NCBI GenBank assembly: GCA_947505245.1
Contig: CANNIZ010000007.1
Location: forward strand, 62,001-126,000
Direction: 5' to 3'
Length of the DNA: 64,000 nt
Origin: Pseudomonadota bacterium
Lineage (GTDB): Bacteria; Myxococcota_A; UBA796; GCA-2862545
The number at the start of each line of letters is the position of its first letter. The first letter of the stretch is position 1. Positions 10,775-18,839 of the stretch are shown piece by piece. The notes below the pieces were generated by a model. The model had not been told where the DNA came from, did no database searches, and was given only the letters and a program-made list of their open reading frames with translations. Made by a program: the position numbers and the translations under genes.

Positions 10775-11115
10775 GGCCGGAACGCGAAGGTCCACGTCCC
10801 GCCCCCGTCAACGTCCGAAGGCCACGGGAACAAGCGGAACTTCGCGAGCGCACAGGTCCCGAGCGTCTCGCGCCCGGTCGTATTCGCGAACACGCTCGAG
10901 CCAAGGAACCGCCCCTCGCGCGCCGACCACTCGATCTCGACCACGCCCTTTGTTTCGGGGAACGCGGCGAGTTCGTTCTTGTAGCAGGACAGGAGGTCCG
11001 ACGAGTGATCGCGAACGAGCGCGTCGAGCCCCGCAGCGTCGCGGTTGTAGCCGTCGTACCACCCAGGCTTCGCCGCCACCGATGGCCCACACGCGAACGC
11101 GAGCAACAGGATCAC
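10771..11115 (-). CDS. small secreted protein with AgmX/PglI-type C-terminal domain
   Basis: Starting at the GTG that overlaps the stop of mvaD (GTGA), this is a 114-residue protein with a short hydrophobic export signal ending in LLAFACGPS, probably a lipoprotein although the lipobox is imperfect. The rest fits the AgmX/PglI C-terminal domain. It has a cysteine in SCYKNEL, a GVVEIEW strand, a second cysteine in TLGTCALAKF and the terminal LFPWP. These domains are frequent in myxobacterial envelope and gliding-associated proteins and resemble TonB C-termini; the two cysteines probably form a disulfide. Its place inside a mevalonate operon is unexplained. Confidence 0.6.
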   Translation of the reverse strand: MILLLAFACGPSVAAKPGWYDGYNRDAAGLDALVRDHSSDLLSCYKNELAAFPETKGVVEIEWSAREGRFLGSSVFANTTGRETLGTCALAKFRLFPWPSDVDGGGTWTFAFRP

Positions 11116-12074
11116 GGCTCGATCCGGACCGACACACCACCACCCGGCTTCGCGATCCGCACGTCTTCGACGTGTTCCCGGAGCGCCCGCGCGACCGCGG
11201 CGGCGTCCGACCGCAGGCACAGCACCTTCACGTTGGGCCCCGCGTCCATCGTCGCATACGCGCCGATCCCCTCGTCCCGCAGCCGACGCACGGCATGCAG
11301 GCAGGCCACGGTCGCCGGCTGCCAGTAGATGATTGGCGGCCGCGTCGTGTGCATGAGCGCGTGCATCTCGAACGTCGACGCCTCCATCACCTCGCCCAAC
11401 GCCTGAAGATCGCGAGCCAGTACAGCGCTCCGCCCCACGTCAACCCGTCCCGGCGCGGTACGAACCCACGCGTCGTAGTAGGGCGAGGTCGCGCGCGACG
11501 CCTCCATCCCCGACGTGGAGCCCACGGCCTTCTTCTTGCCCGACACGATGGCGACCACCATCACGACGTCCCAATGGTCGACGGGGGCCACGGGCACCCC
11601 GTGCGAATCGGTCCCGTCGGCGCGCTCCCCGAGCGTCCACTCGACGAACCCACCCCACAGGCTCCGGCACGCCGAGCCCGATCCCCGGCGCGCGAGCACC
11701 GAGAGCTGCTCGATCGACAACGACCTCCCAGCGGCCGCAGCGGCCGCGACGACGAGCGCCGAAAACCCCGACGACGACGACGCGAGGCCCGCCGCCGAAG
11801 GGAAGTCATTGTCGGAGACGACCCCGACCGGCGGCCGGTTCGGTGCGACAAGATCGAGCACCGCCGCGACCTTGCGGGTCGTCTCCTCGTCCGCGCGGAC
11901 GCCGTTGAACACGACGGTGTCGCGCGGGGCGTCCCAGGTCACGGTCGTCGTCGTGCTGAACCCGTCCAGCGTGAGCGACAACGACGGCACCGCGGGCAGG
12001 TTCAGCGCGGTGTCGCGCTTCCCCCAGTACTTCACCAGCGCGATGTTCGGGTGGGCAACGGCGGTCGCCATCAT
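11112..12074 (-). CDS. mvaD: diphosphomevalonate decarboxylase
   Basis: This 320-residue GHMP-fold enzyme catalyses ATP-dependent decarboxylation of mevalonate 5-diphosphate to isopentenyl diphosphate. The N-terminal signature AHPNIALVKYWGKRD is diagnostic. The phosphate loop region is DFPSAAGLASSSSGFSALV near residue 105, and a conserved aspartate lies in AYATMDAGPNVKVLC near the C-terminus. The start ATG at 12074 overlaps the upstream stop; a second ATG at 12071 follows directly. It lies in a five-gene overlapping operon with phosphomevalonate kinase and type 2 isomerase. Confidence 0.93.
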   Translation of the reverse strand: MMATAVAHPNIALVKYWGKRDTALNLPAVPSLSLTLDGFSTTTTVTWDAPRDTVVFNGVRADEETTRKVAAVLDLVAPNRPPVGVVSDNDFPSAAGLASSSSGFSALVVAAAAAAGRSLSIEQLSVLARRGSGSACRSLWGGFVEWTLGERADGTDSHGVPVAPVDHWDVVMVVAIVSGKKKAVGSTSGMEASRATSPYYDAWVRTAPGRVDVGRSAVLARDLQALGEVMEASTFEMHALMHTTRPPIIYWQPATVACLHAVRRLRDEGIGAYATMDAGPNVKVLCLRSDAAAVARALREHVEDVRIAKPGGGVSVRIEP

Positions 12075-13495
12075 CGCGCGAGCCGCTCGTAAACGCTCTT
12101 GCGGAGCACCGGCACGAGGCCGCCCCCTCCGAGAATGTTCACGATCCGTCCGCCGCTCGCACGCACCACGCCCGGCCCCCGCAGCACGGTCTGCCCGAGG
12201 TGCGCGTACGCGTTGCGATCAAGCCACGCGTCGATCGGGCGCAGCGCGCCGTTGCCTTCAACGACGGTCACCGGCTGCGAAGGCGCGTCGACAAGACCTT
12301 GAACGACCCAAGGGTTGTCCGTGTCACGGGCGGCCTGCGCGATGAAGCCCTCCCAGCCGCCGCACCCCGGGTACACCGTCTCCATCTTGGCGACGATCTC
12401 GACGTCGCGCGCCTCGGAGCCGATGAACACGCTCTTCCCGCCGTAATCCCAGCTCCGCTTCACCACGACGCGCGCGGGGTTCGCGGCCGTCCACCGCGCG
12501 AGGTCTGCCACGATTCCGCCGTCCACGTCATGCCCGGGGATCTCCGCCAGCAGGCGCGTCCATGGCAACATGCGGCGGAGCAGGTCGCGCTCGGCGACGT
12601 CGAGCACGTCGAGATCAGGCAGCTCGCCGGTGGCGGCCTGGTGCACCACGGCGACGAGCCCCTTCACCTCGAGCAGGCTCGTGATCGGGTTGCGAATGAA
12701 CGGTCCACCGTCGATCAGCGCGTTCGCGAGCGGGCTCGCGCCGTCGATGCGACGCCCGAAGACGTGGCGGTACAACAGGTCGTACGTGCGCCCCTCGGCC
12801 ACCGGGCGCTGCTGATCGTCGAACGAGACCTCGTCCGCGAAGCACCGTGCCACCTCGCGGCTCGCCCCCCACGTCGTCGCGTAGTGCGAGAGCTCGCCCT
12901 GCTGGGCGTCCCCGCGCCGGCAGACGATCAGGATCGACGGCGTGCCCTCGCGTCCGGCCGTGCGCCAGGACTCGTCCAGGCACGCGAGCAAGTCCGCCGC
13001 GTTCGAGCCGTTCGCAGCGACCGCCGCCTCGACGTCCACCGGCGACAGGCCGCGCGCGCGGCCAAAGGCGCGGATCCACCCGTGGGTCGCGATGTCCGAA
13101 TACCCCTGCATCGCAGGGATGGTCGCGTTCAACTCGAGCACCTTCTCGGCGCCATCGCGATCGACGAAACAATCGATGCGCGCCGTCGTCACGCGCCTCA
13201 GGTTCTGCGGCCGCAGCGCCTGGCGTTCAAGGTCGGTGAAGCCCGCCCACAGCCACTGGTACCGAGGATCGGCGAACACAGCGCACGCCACACGTACGCT
13301 CGCGTCCAGCACCGCGCGCGCCTCACGCGCCAGCCGGTCGATCGCGGCGTCCTCGATCACACACGGTTCGACGACGAGCGGGATCGGCACCACCCGCCCT
13401 TCGGGCGTGTACACGACGAGGCCGCTATTCCAGGCCTCGCGGGCCCAGGAGTCGATCACGGCGGGGGTCATCACATGCAGGTCGGCTCGGTTCAT
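12071..13495 (-). CDS. ATP-grasp-like protein of unknown substrate
   Basis: First gene of the mevalonate operon; 474 residues, no signal peptide. Visible features suggest a circularly permuted ATP-grasp or glutathionylspermidine-synthase-like fold: VLELNATIPAMQGYSDI near residue 123, RVVVKRSWDYGGKSVFIG near residue 350 (a nucleotide-binding lysine and glycine loop), and EGFIAQAARDTDNPWVVQ. Proteins of this fold form carboxylate-amine or -thiol bonds using ATP. No closer identity could be assigned from sequence alone. The four-base overlap with mvaD implies co-translation. A link to isoprenoid metabolism is inference from position only. Confidence 0.5.
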   Translation of the reverse strand: MNRADLHVMTPAVIDSWAREAWNSGLVVYTPEGRVVPIPLVVEPCVIEDAAIDRLAREARAVLDASVRVACAVFADPRYQWLWAGFTDLERQALRPQNLRRVTTARIDCFVDRDGAEKVLELNATIPAMQGYSDIATHGWIRAFGRARGLSPVDVEAAVAANGSNAADLLACLDESWRTAGREGTPSILIVCRRGDAQQGELSHYATTWGASREVARCFADEVSFDDQQRPVAEGRTYDLLYRHVFGRRIDGASPLANALIDGGPFIRNPITSLLEVKGLVAVVHQAATGELPDLDVLDVAERDLLRRMLPWTRLLAEIPGHDVDGGIVADLARWTAANPARVVVKRSWDYGGKSVFIGSEARDVEIVAKMETVYPGCGGWEGFIAQAARDTDNPWVVQGLVDAPSQPVTVVEGNGALRPIDAWLDRNAYAHLGQTVLRGPGVVRASGGRIVNILGGGGLVPVLRKSVYERLAR

Positions 13496-13553
13496 GGGCC
13501 CATGCTAGCCACGCCTCGGGGTAATGTCGCGGCCCGGAAGCCACGGAGGTCGA

Positions 13554-14354
13554 ATGGACAGCTGGAAACGCATGGAAGCCCTCGTGGGGGCGATCGCACC
13601 CACGGGCCTGCGCCCGCCCGCGACCGCCGCAGACCTCGAAGCGCTCGATATTCCGCCCGACTGGCGCCACCTGTGGGCGGCCCACGACGGGCAGTCCAGC
13701 GACGTCGCGGGGCTGTTCCAAGGCTGGCACTTCCTCCCGCTGCGCGGCGGCGACTCGGTCGAGGCCGAATCCGATGACGATTGGCTCGTCGTCGCCAAGG
13801 ACTTCGGCGGCGGCACCTGGGCCATCGCCAAGACGGGAGGCCCGCTCGTCGAGTCCCTCGACGGCGAGACGCGCCTCGTTGCGCGTAATTTCATCGACCT
13901 GCTCGACAAGATGGCAGACGCCCTCGAGCAAAAGTCGCCCACCGTCGAGAAGACGCCGCGTGAACGCCCCGCGCGGCCCACGACCGTGCGGCGGACGGCC
14001 GAGCCCGAGGTCACCGGACCGGCGCAGATCCGCCCCGCGCCCGCGGCCGCGCCTGCTCCTCTCAAAGTGATGGCCCCGTCCGCCCCGGCGGTGACCGAGC
14101 CCGACGACGTCCTCTCCGCCATCGCCATGCCCAGCGTCGACGGCTGGTCCGCGGACGTGCACGCCGGCCTCGAGCATGCAGGCGGACTCGTCGAGGTCGA
14201 CTTCAACGGCGAACGCCGCGCGGTCCGACTGCCGCCGACCCTGCGCGACGGCATGAAGGGCACGTTCGAAGGGGCGACCCCTGACGGGGCCCGCCTGCGC
14301 ATCCATGTCCACCTCCGTGCTAAGATGCCCGCCACTCCGCAGGAGACCTCATGA
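13554..14354 (+). CDS. SMI1/KNR4-like domain protein with proline-rich linker
   Basis: The ATG at 13554 is preceded by a good GGAGGT site. The N-terminal ~125 residues resemble an SMI1/KNR4 domain: IPPDWRHLWAAHDGQ, then WLVVAKDFGGGTWAIAK. A Pro/Ala/Thr-rich linker of about 80 residues leads to a small C-terminal beta-rich domain (VEVDFNGERRAVRLPPTLRDG). SMI1-type domains occur in immunity proteins of polymorphic toxins and in housekeeping scaffolds; no toxin gene is adjacent here. The stop overlaps the ATG of mmsA by four bases, so it is probably co-expressed with it. Function unknown. Confidence 0.5.
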   Translation: MDSWKRMEALVGAIAPTGLRPPATAADLEALDIPPDWRHLWAAHDGQSSDVAGLFQGWHFLPLRGGDSVEAESDDDWLVVAKDFGGGTWAIAKTGGPLVESLDGETRLVARNFIDLLDKMADALEQKSPTVEKTPRERPARPTTVRRTAEPEVTGPAQIRPAPAAAPAPLKVMAPSAPAVTEPDDVLSAIAMPSVDGWSADVHAGLEHAGGLVEVDFNGERRAVRLPPTLRDGMKGTFEGATPDGARLRIHVHLRAKMPATPQETS

Positions 14355-15856
14355 ACGCCAATGCCGACAAGATGTTCCCATTCGACGCCCGGAGCTACGC
14401 GTTCCAGGAGTACGTCCCCTGCAAGAACCTGATCGGAGGAGCCTGGCGCGACGCCGAATCGGGCCAAACGATCGCGGTCGAAAATCCCCGCCACGGCCGG
14501 GTCATGGGCCACGTCGCGAGCTCCGGCGCAGCAGACGTCGATGCCGCCGTGCAGGCCGCCGCCCTCGCGGCCAAGACCTGGCGCAATGTGCCCATCCGCG
14601 AGCGCGGCGCGGTGTTCTATCGGCTGAAGGAGCTGATGCAGCGCGACCTCGACGAGCTCGCCTGGCTCGTGTCCCACGAGAACGGCAAGACCTTCGCAGA
14701 GGCCAAGGCCAGCGTCGAGAAGGGCATCGAGTGCGTCGAGTTCGGCGCGTCGCTGCCCAACATGGCCACCGGTGAGCAGCTGGACGTCTCCCGCGGCGTG
14801 AACTGCCGCATCGAACACGAGGCGCTCGGCGTCGTCGCCGGCATCACGCCGTTCAACTTCCCGATCATGGTCCCGCTGTGGATGCTCCCGCAGGCGATCG
14901 TCGGCGGAAACGCGTTCGTGCTCAAGCCGTCCGAGCAGGTGCCGTACGGCGCCATGAAGCTCGGGCTGCTCCTGCGCGAGGCCGGGCTCCCGGACGGCGT
15001 GTACAACGTCGTCAACGGCGGCGCTGACGTCGTCAACGCCCTGTGCGACCACCCAACGATCAAGGCGATCGCGTTCGTCGGCAGCACCCGAGTCGGCAAA
15101 CACGTGTACGCGCGCGGAGCCGCTGCCGGAAAGTCGATGTTGTGCCTCGGCGGCGCAAAGAACCACCTGATCGTCGTGCCCGACGCGGACGTCAAGCTCA
15201 CCGCCGCCAACGTCGCCGCGTCGTTCACCGGCTGCGCGGGCCAGCGCTGCATGGCCGCCAGCGTGCTCCTCGCCGTCGGCGACGTCGACCCGATCGTCAA
15301 CGCGATCGTCGAGGAAGCCAAGAGCATCCGAATGGGCAAGGACCTCGGCTCGATCATCAACGAGGTCTCGGAGAAGCGCATCCGCGGCTACATCGACCAG
15401 GCCGTCAGCCTCGGCGCAAGCATCGTGCTCGACGGCCGCGCGCAGCGGGGCGAAGAGTCCGGCTACTGGGTCGGACCCACCGTCCTCGACCACGTCTCCA
15501 CCACCATGCCGGCCGCCACACAAGAGATCTTCGGCCCCGTGTTGTCGATCGTGCGCTGCAAGACGCTCGAAGACGCGATCGCGATCGAGAACGCGAACGC
15601 GTACGGCAACGCCGCCTGTATCTACACCACGTCGGGCGCCGTCGCGGACTACGTCACCGAGCGCGTCGAAGCCGGAATGGTCGGCGTGAACGTCGGCGTC
15701 CCGGTCCCCCGCGAGCCGTTCGGTTTCGGCGGTTGGAACGACAGCAAATTCGGCACCGGAAACATCACGGGCATGGACGGCTACCGGTTCTGGACGCGGC
15801 CCCGCAAGGTCACCACCAAGTGGGCGATCCAGAAAGACACGACCTGGATGGGGTAG
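14351..15856 (+). CDS. mmsA: methylmalonate-semialdehyde dehydrogenase (acylating)
   Basis: This 501-residue aldehyde dehydrogenase oxidises methylmalonate or malonate semialdehyde with CoA and NAD+ to propionyl- or acetyl-CoA, in valine and beta-alanine degradation. The catalytic cysteine is C300 in FTGCAGQRCMA. The N-terminal KNLIGGAWRDAESG, the segment GVVAGITPFNFPIMVPLWM and the C-terminal GVPVPREPFGFGGW are typical of this CoA-acylating subfamily, which lacks the usual general-base glutamate. The class III aminotransferase about 3 kb downstream could supply the semialdehyde from an omega-amino acid; that link is inference. Confidence 0.92.
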   Translation: MNANADKMFPFDARSYAFQEYVPCKNLIGGAWRDAESGQTIAVENPRHGRVMGHVASSGAADVDAAVQAAALAAKTWRNVPIRERGAVFYRLKELMQRDLDELAWLVSHENGKTFAEAKASVEKGIECVEFGASLPNMATGEQLDVSRGVNCRIEHEALGVVAGITPFNFPIMVPLWMLPQAIVGGNAFVLKPSEQVPYGAMKLGLLLREAGLPDGVYNVVNGGADVVNALCDHPTIKAIAFVGSTRVGKHVYARGAAAGKSMLCLGGAKNHLIVVPDADVKLTAANVAASFTGCAGQRCMAASVLLAVGDVDPIVNAIVEEAKSIRMGKDLGSIINEVSEKRIRGYIDQAVSLGASIVLDGRAQRGEESGYWVGPTVLDHVSTTMPAATQEIFGPVLSIVRCKTLEDAIAIENANAYGNAACIYTTSGAVADYVTERVEAGMVGVNVGVPVPREPFGFGGWNDSKFGTGNITGMDGYRFWTRPRKVTTKWAIQKDTTWMG

Positions 15857-15886
15857 GCCTCAGCGAAGGGCTGACCCAGCGCCCGC

Positions 15887-16057
15887 GAATTTCGCGACCG
15901 CCCGAGCCAGCAGCCCCGAGCTTCGCTTTCGGGCTCCACCGCCCGGTACGGCGTTCCAAAGAAGTGCTTCTCTCGTTCGAGGGTGTGCAGCACCTGCCAT
16001 TTTGCGAAACTCGGCCGGGCTGGCTCCTCGAATCGCGAAATTCAAGAGAGCTGGCTC
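15887..16057. repeat. intergenic inverted-repeat element, copy 1
   Basis: This stretch lies between the convergent ends of mmsA and an ice-binding gene. GAATTTCGCGA (15887-15897), six bases, then GAGCCAGC (15904-15911) is matched in reverse complement by GCTGGCTC (16019-16026), six bases, TCGCGAAATTC (16033-16043). A further GCTGGCTC lies at 16050-16057. The same modules in the same order and spacing recur at 28847-29059, also between convergent genes. It may be a REP-like element, a miniature mobile element or a bidirectional terminator. Confidence 0.75.
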
Positions 16058-16089
16058 CGCAGCGCGGCGACGCCGTCCGCTCGACGAGC

Positions 16090-17163
16090 CTACCGGCCAG
16101 GCTCGACGACGACGTTCTGATCAAGGTCGACGGCGGTCTGCGCGAGCAGGCGGCCGTTGATCGACGCGCCCGTGCGCATCGTCACCGACGTCTGGGTCAA
16201 CACGACGCCCTCGAGGTGGGCCGTGGTGCCCACGTCGACGAGGCCTGCTACCTGCCAGTACACGTTCTTCGGCTGCGCGCCGCCGATCAGCACGATGTTC
16301 GCGGCGCTGCTGACGATCAGGTCCTGCGCGACCTGGAGGATCCACACGTCCGACGAGCTGCCGTCGAGGGTCACGCTCGTGGGGATGAGCAGCCCGGTCC
16401 CCCACTTGTAGACGCCTGACGGCAGCGTCATGCCGCCGATGTCGCCCGCGCCGAGCTCGGTCACGTCCGGCGCGCGCCCCGCTGCGTCAGTAAACGCGAG
16501 CTCCATGTCGCCGATCGCGGTCGTCATGTTCGAAGGCGTCGGCGGGGCGTAATCGGCGGCGAACACCTGGCCCGTCACCTGCGGGGACGTCGCGAACTCG
16601 TTGGACGCGTCCGCGCTCAACGAGAAGCCCGTGATGAACGAAGCGGCCGCCGGGCTCACGCCGATGTCGCCCGTGATGGCCGACGCAGGCACCGAAGAGA
16701 TGCCGCTCTTCGCGAGGATCGCGAAGTCGCCTGACGTGCCGAGGTTCACCGGGAGCCCCGGCGCGAGGGCATCACCCGTCGTGAAGCCCCAGGTGTACGG
16801 CTCATTCATCGGCACACCGACCGCGCTGGTGACGTCAGTCGTGATGGTCGCCGTGAACAGGGTGTCGCTCGCGAGGTGCGCGGAAGGCCAGAACACCGCG
16901 GTCCCTTCCGACGTGATCACGGTGCCCGCGACCGCCACCGGTGGATCCCCGAAGGTGACCGTGAACGTGGCCGGCGTGAGCGAAGCCGGATCCATTTCGA
17001 CGTTGAACCCGGCCGTCGCGCTTGCGTTGATCGGCACGTTCGTGTCGCCGTCGGCGGGGATCGTCGACGTCACCTTCGGCGCGTCGTTCGGGTCGGCCTT
17101 GCAGGCCGCGACCAGGGCGAGGAACAGGACCGCGGGGCTCGTGTTCCGTGGGCGCGTGGTCAC
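16090..17163 (-). CDS. ice-binding-family (DUF3494) lipoprotein, paralogue 1
   Basis: The GTG at 17163 overlaps the TAG stop of the upstream paralogue and starts a 357-residue protein with a lipoprotein signal (LALVAACKADP, lipobox VAAC). An Ig-like SbsA/Big_5 domain occupies about residues 30-120 (STIPADGDTNVPINASATAGF). The rest is an ice-binding-type beta-solenoid domain: FAILAKSGISSVPASAITGD, GVYKWGTGLLIP, VWILQVAQDL, VYWQVAGLVDVGTTAHLEG and the terminal ASINGRLLAQTAVDLDQN. Family members bind ice or act as surface adhesins. It appears to be a duplicate of the gene before it. Confidence 0.8.
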   Translation of the reverse strand: MTTRPRNTSPAVLFLALVAACKADPNDAPKVTSTIPADGDTNVPINASATAGFNVEMDPASLTPATFTVTFGDPPVAVAGTVITSEGTAVFWPSAHLASDTLFTATITTDVTSAVGVPMNEPYTWGFTTGDALAPGLPVNLGTSGDFAILAKSGISSVPASAITGDIGVSPAAASFITGFSLSADASNEFATSPQVTGQVFAADYAPPTPSNMTTAIGDMELAFTDAAGRAPDVTELGAGDIGGMTLPSGVYKWGTGLLIPTSVTLDGSSSDVWILQVAQDLIVSSAANIVLIGGAQPKNVYWQVAGLVDVGTTAHLEGVVLTQTSVTMRTGASINGRLLAQTAVDLDQNVVVEPGR

Positions 17164-18668
17164 TACGGCGCCGGCTCGACGACGACGCTCTGATCGAGGC
17201 TCACGGCCGTCTGTGCGAGCAGGCGGCCATTGATCGACGCCCCCGTATGCAGCGTGGCGGACGTCTGGGTCAGCACGTTGCCTTCGCCGTGGGCGGTGGT
17301 CCCAAAGTCGACGAGACCCGCGACCTGCCAGAACACGTTCATCGGCAAGGCCCCACCGGTCAGGTGCATCGCGGCCCCGCTCGACAGTGTGAGGTCCTGG
17401 GCGATCTGGAAGATCCACACGTCCGTGGCGCTACCGTTCAGGGTGACGTCTGACGCGACGAGCACGCCCGTTCCCCACTTGTAGACGCCTGGTGCGAGCG
17501 TCATCCCGCCGATGGCGCCGGCGCCGTGCTCCGTAAAGTCAGGCGCGCGACCCGCCGCGTCGGTGAACGCGAGCTCCATGTCGCCGATCGCCGTCGTCAT
17601 GTTCGAGGGCGTTGGCACCGCGTAGTCGGCCGCGAACACGTGCCCCGTCACCTGAGGCGACAGCGCGAACACGTTCGAGAGATCCGCCGCCAACGAGAAG
17701 CCCGTGATGTAGGTCGCCGCCGCCGGGCTGACGCCGATGTCGCGGGTGACCACGGAGGCCGGCACGGTCGAGATGCCGCTCTTCGCGAGTACGGCGAACG
17801 TACCGGCAGTCCCAAGGTTCACGGGCAGGCCCGCCGCCAGCGCCGTGCCGGTCGTGAAGGTCCAGTCGTAGGCCTCGGCCAGCGCAACGCCGTTCGCGCT
17901 CTCAGCGCCCGTCGTCACGGTGGCGAGGTACGCGGTGTTGGCGGCGAGGTGCCCCGCGGGCCAGAAGGTCGCGATGTTGCTGGCGTAGATCACCGTGCCG
18001 GGCACCGGAACCGCCGGGTTTCCCGTGACGACCGTGAACGTGGCGCCGTCGATCGTCCCGAAGTCCATCGGCTCGCTGAACGTCGCCGTCACGTTCAGGT
18101 TGAGCGGCACGTCGGGCGCGAGGTCCAGCGGTGACGTGAACAACACGGTCGGGGTCGCCGCCGTGGTGAACGTCCACAGGTAGTCGTGCGCCAGGCCCAC
18201 GCCGTTCGCGCTCTCAGCACCCGTCGTCACGGTCGCCTCGAACGTGGTGCCGCTCGCCAAAGCGACCGTGGGCGTGAAGACCGCGGTCAGGTCGTCCGCG
18301 TACAACACTGTCCCATCCACCTGAATCGGCGGGTCGCCTGTCGTGACCATGAACGTCGAGGGCGTGAGTGTCGTGAGGTCCATGGCCTCGCTGAACGTCG
18401 CGCTCGGCGTCAGGTCGAGGTGCACCGCGATCGCCGCGTCGAACGGCAGCGTCGACAACACCGTCGGGGTCGTCCAATCCGTGTCGTTTGTGTCGGTGTC
18501 GGTGTCCGCGTCGGTGTCCGCATCGGTATCCGTGTCGGTGTCCGCGTCAGACGTATCGATCGTGTCGGTGTCGCCGGTCTCGTTTCCTTTTCCGTTGCAC
18601 GCCACCAGCGCGAGCAGGAGCGCGACCGTTCCGGTCTTCGACAGGTTCAACGTCGTATTAACAAACAT
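17163..18668 (-). CDS. ice-binding-family (DUF3494) lipoprotein, paralogue 2
   Basis: The ATG at 18668, with AGGA upstream, gives 501 residues. The signal peptide ends in LLLALVACNG, a good lipobox. A linker of alternating Thr and Asp follows at about residues 30-65. Two Ig-like SbsA/Big_5 domains come next (STLPFDAAIAVHLDLTPSATF; FTSPLDLAPDVPLNLNVTATF), one more than its paralogue has. The C-terminal ~230 residues form an ice-binding-type domain very similar to paralogue 1. The likely location is the outer surface. The TD-rich stalk and stacked Ig domains would hold the ice-binding head away from the membrane. Confidence 0.82.
   Translation of the reverse strand: MFVNTTLNLSKTGTVALLLALVACNGKGNETGDTDTIDTSDADTDTDTDADTDADTDTDTNDTDWTTPTVLSTLPFDAAIAVHLDLTPSATFSEAMDLTTLTPSTFMVTTGDPPIQVDGTVLYADDLTAVFTPTVALASGTTFEATVTTGAESANGVGLAHDYLWTFTTAATPTVLFTSPLDLAPDVPLNLNVTATFSEPMDFGTIDGATFTVVTGNPAVPVPGTVIYASNIATFWPAGHLAANTAYLATVTTGAESANGVALAEAYDWTFTTGTALAAGLPVNLGTAGTFAVLAKSGISTVPASVVTRDIGVSPAAATYITGFSLAADLSNVFALSPQVTGHVFAADYAVPTPSNMTTAIGDMELAFTDAAGRAPDFTEHGAGAIGGMTLAPGVYKWGTGVLVASDVTLNGSATDVWIFQIAQDLTLSSGAAMHLTGGALPMNVFWQVAGLVDFGTTAHGEGNVLTQTSATLHTGASINGRLLAQTAVSLDQSVVVEPAP
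18481..18550 (-). repeat. hexanucleotide-based repeat encoding a Thr-Asp linker
   Basis: Degenerate tandem copies of GTGTCG/GTGTCC/GCGTCG (read on the plus strand) encode alternating Thr and Asp in the linker of the upstream ice-binding lipoprotein. The period is a multiple of three, so copy-number change would alter linker length, not frame. Confidence 0.7.
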
Positions 18669-18839
18669 GGGGGTTGTCCTTGGGTGGGGCGCGCGAGTTC
18701 GCGCAGCGTTCCAAGGGACCCTTTGCGCCATTCGTGCCAACGCCAAACCATCGCCTGTACTTCGTTTTAGCGAGACCACTCCAGGATCCCGCCGCCAGGC
18801 CCATCAGAATGACGGTATCGTCGCCCCCTCGGAGGACTC

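Noticed and set aside
13554-14354. Immunity gene of a polymorphic toxin system
   Set aside because: SMI1-like domains can be immunity proteins, but no toxin, secretion or repeat-rich gene is adjacent; the neighbour is the metabolic mmsA.
15857-16089. tRNA or small RNA gene in the inverted-repeat gap
   Set aside because: No cloverleaf or CCA end; the pairing is explained by the mirrored modules shared with 28847-29059.
18481-18550. Phase variation through the Thr-Asp hexanucleotide repeat
   Set aside because: The repeat unit is six bases, so copy change keeps the frame; it is also imperfect and far from the start codon.
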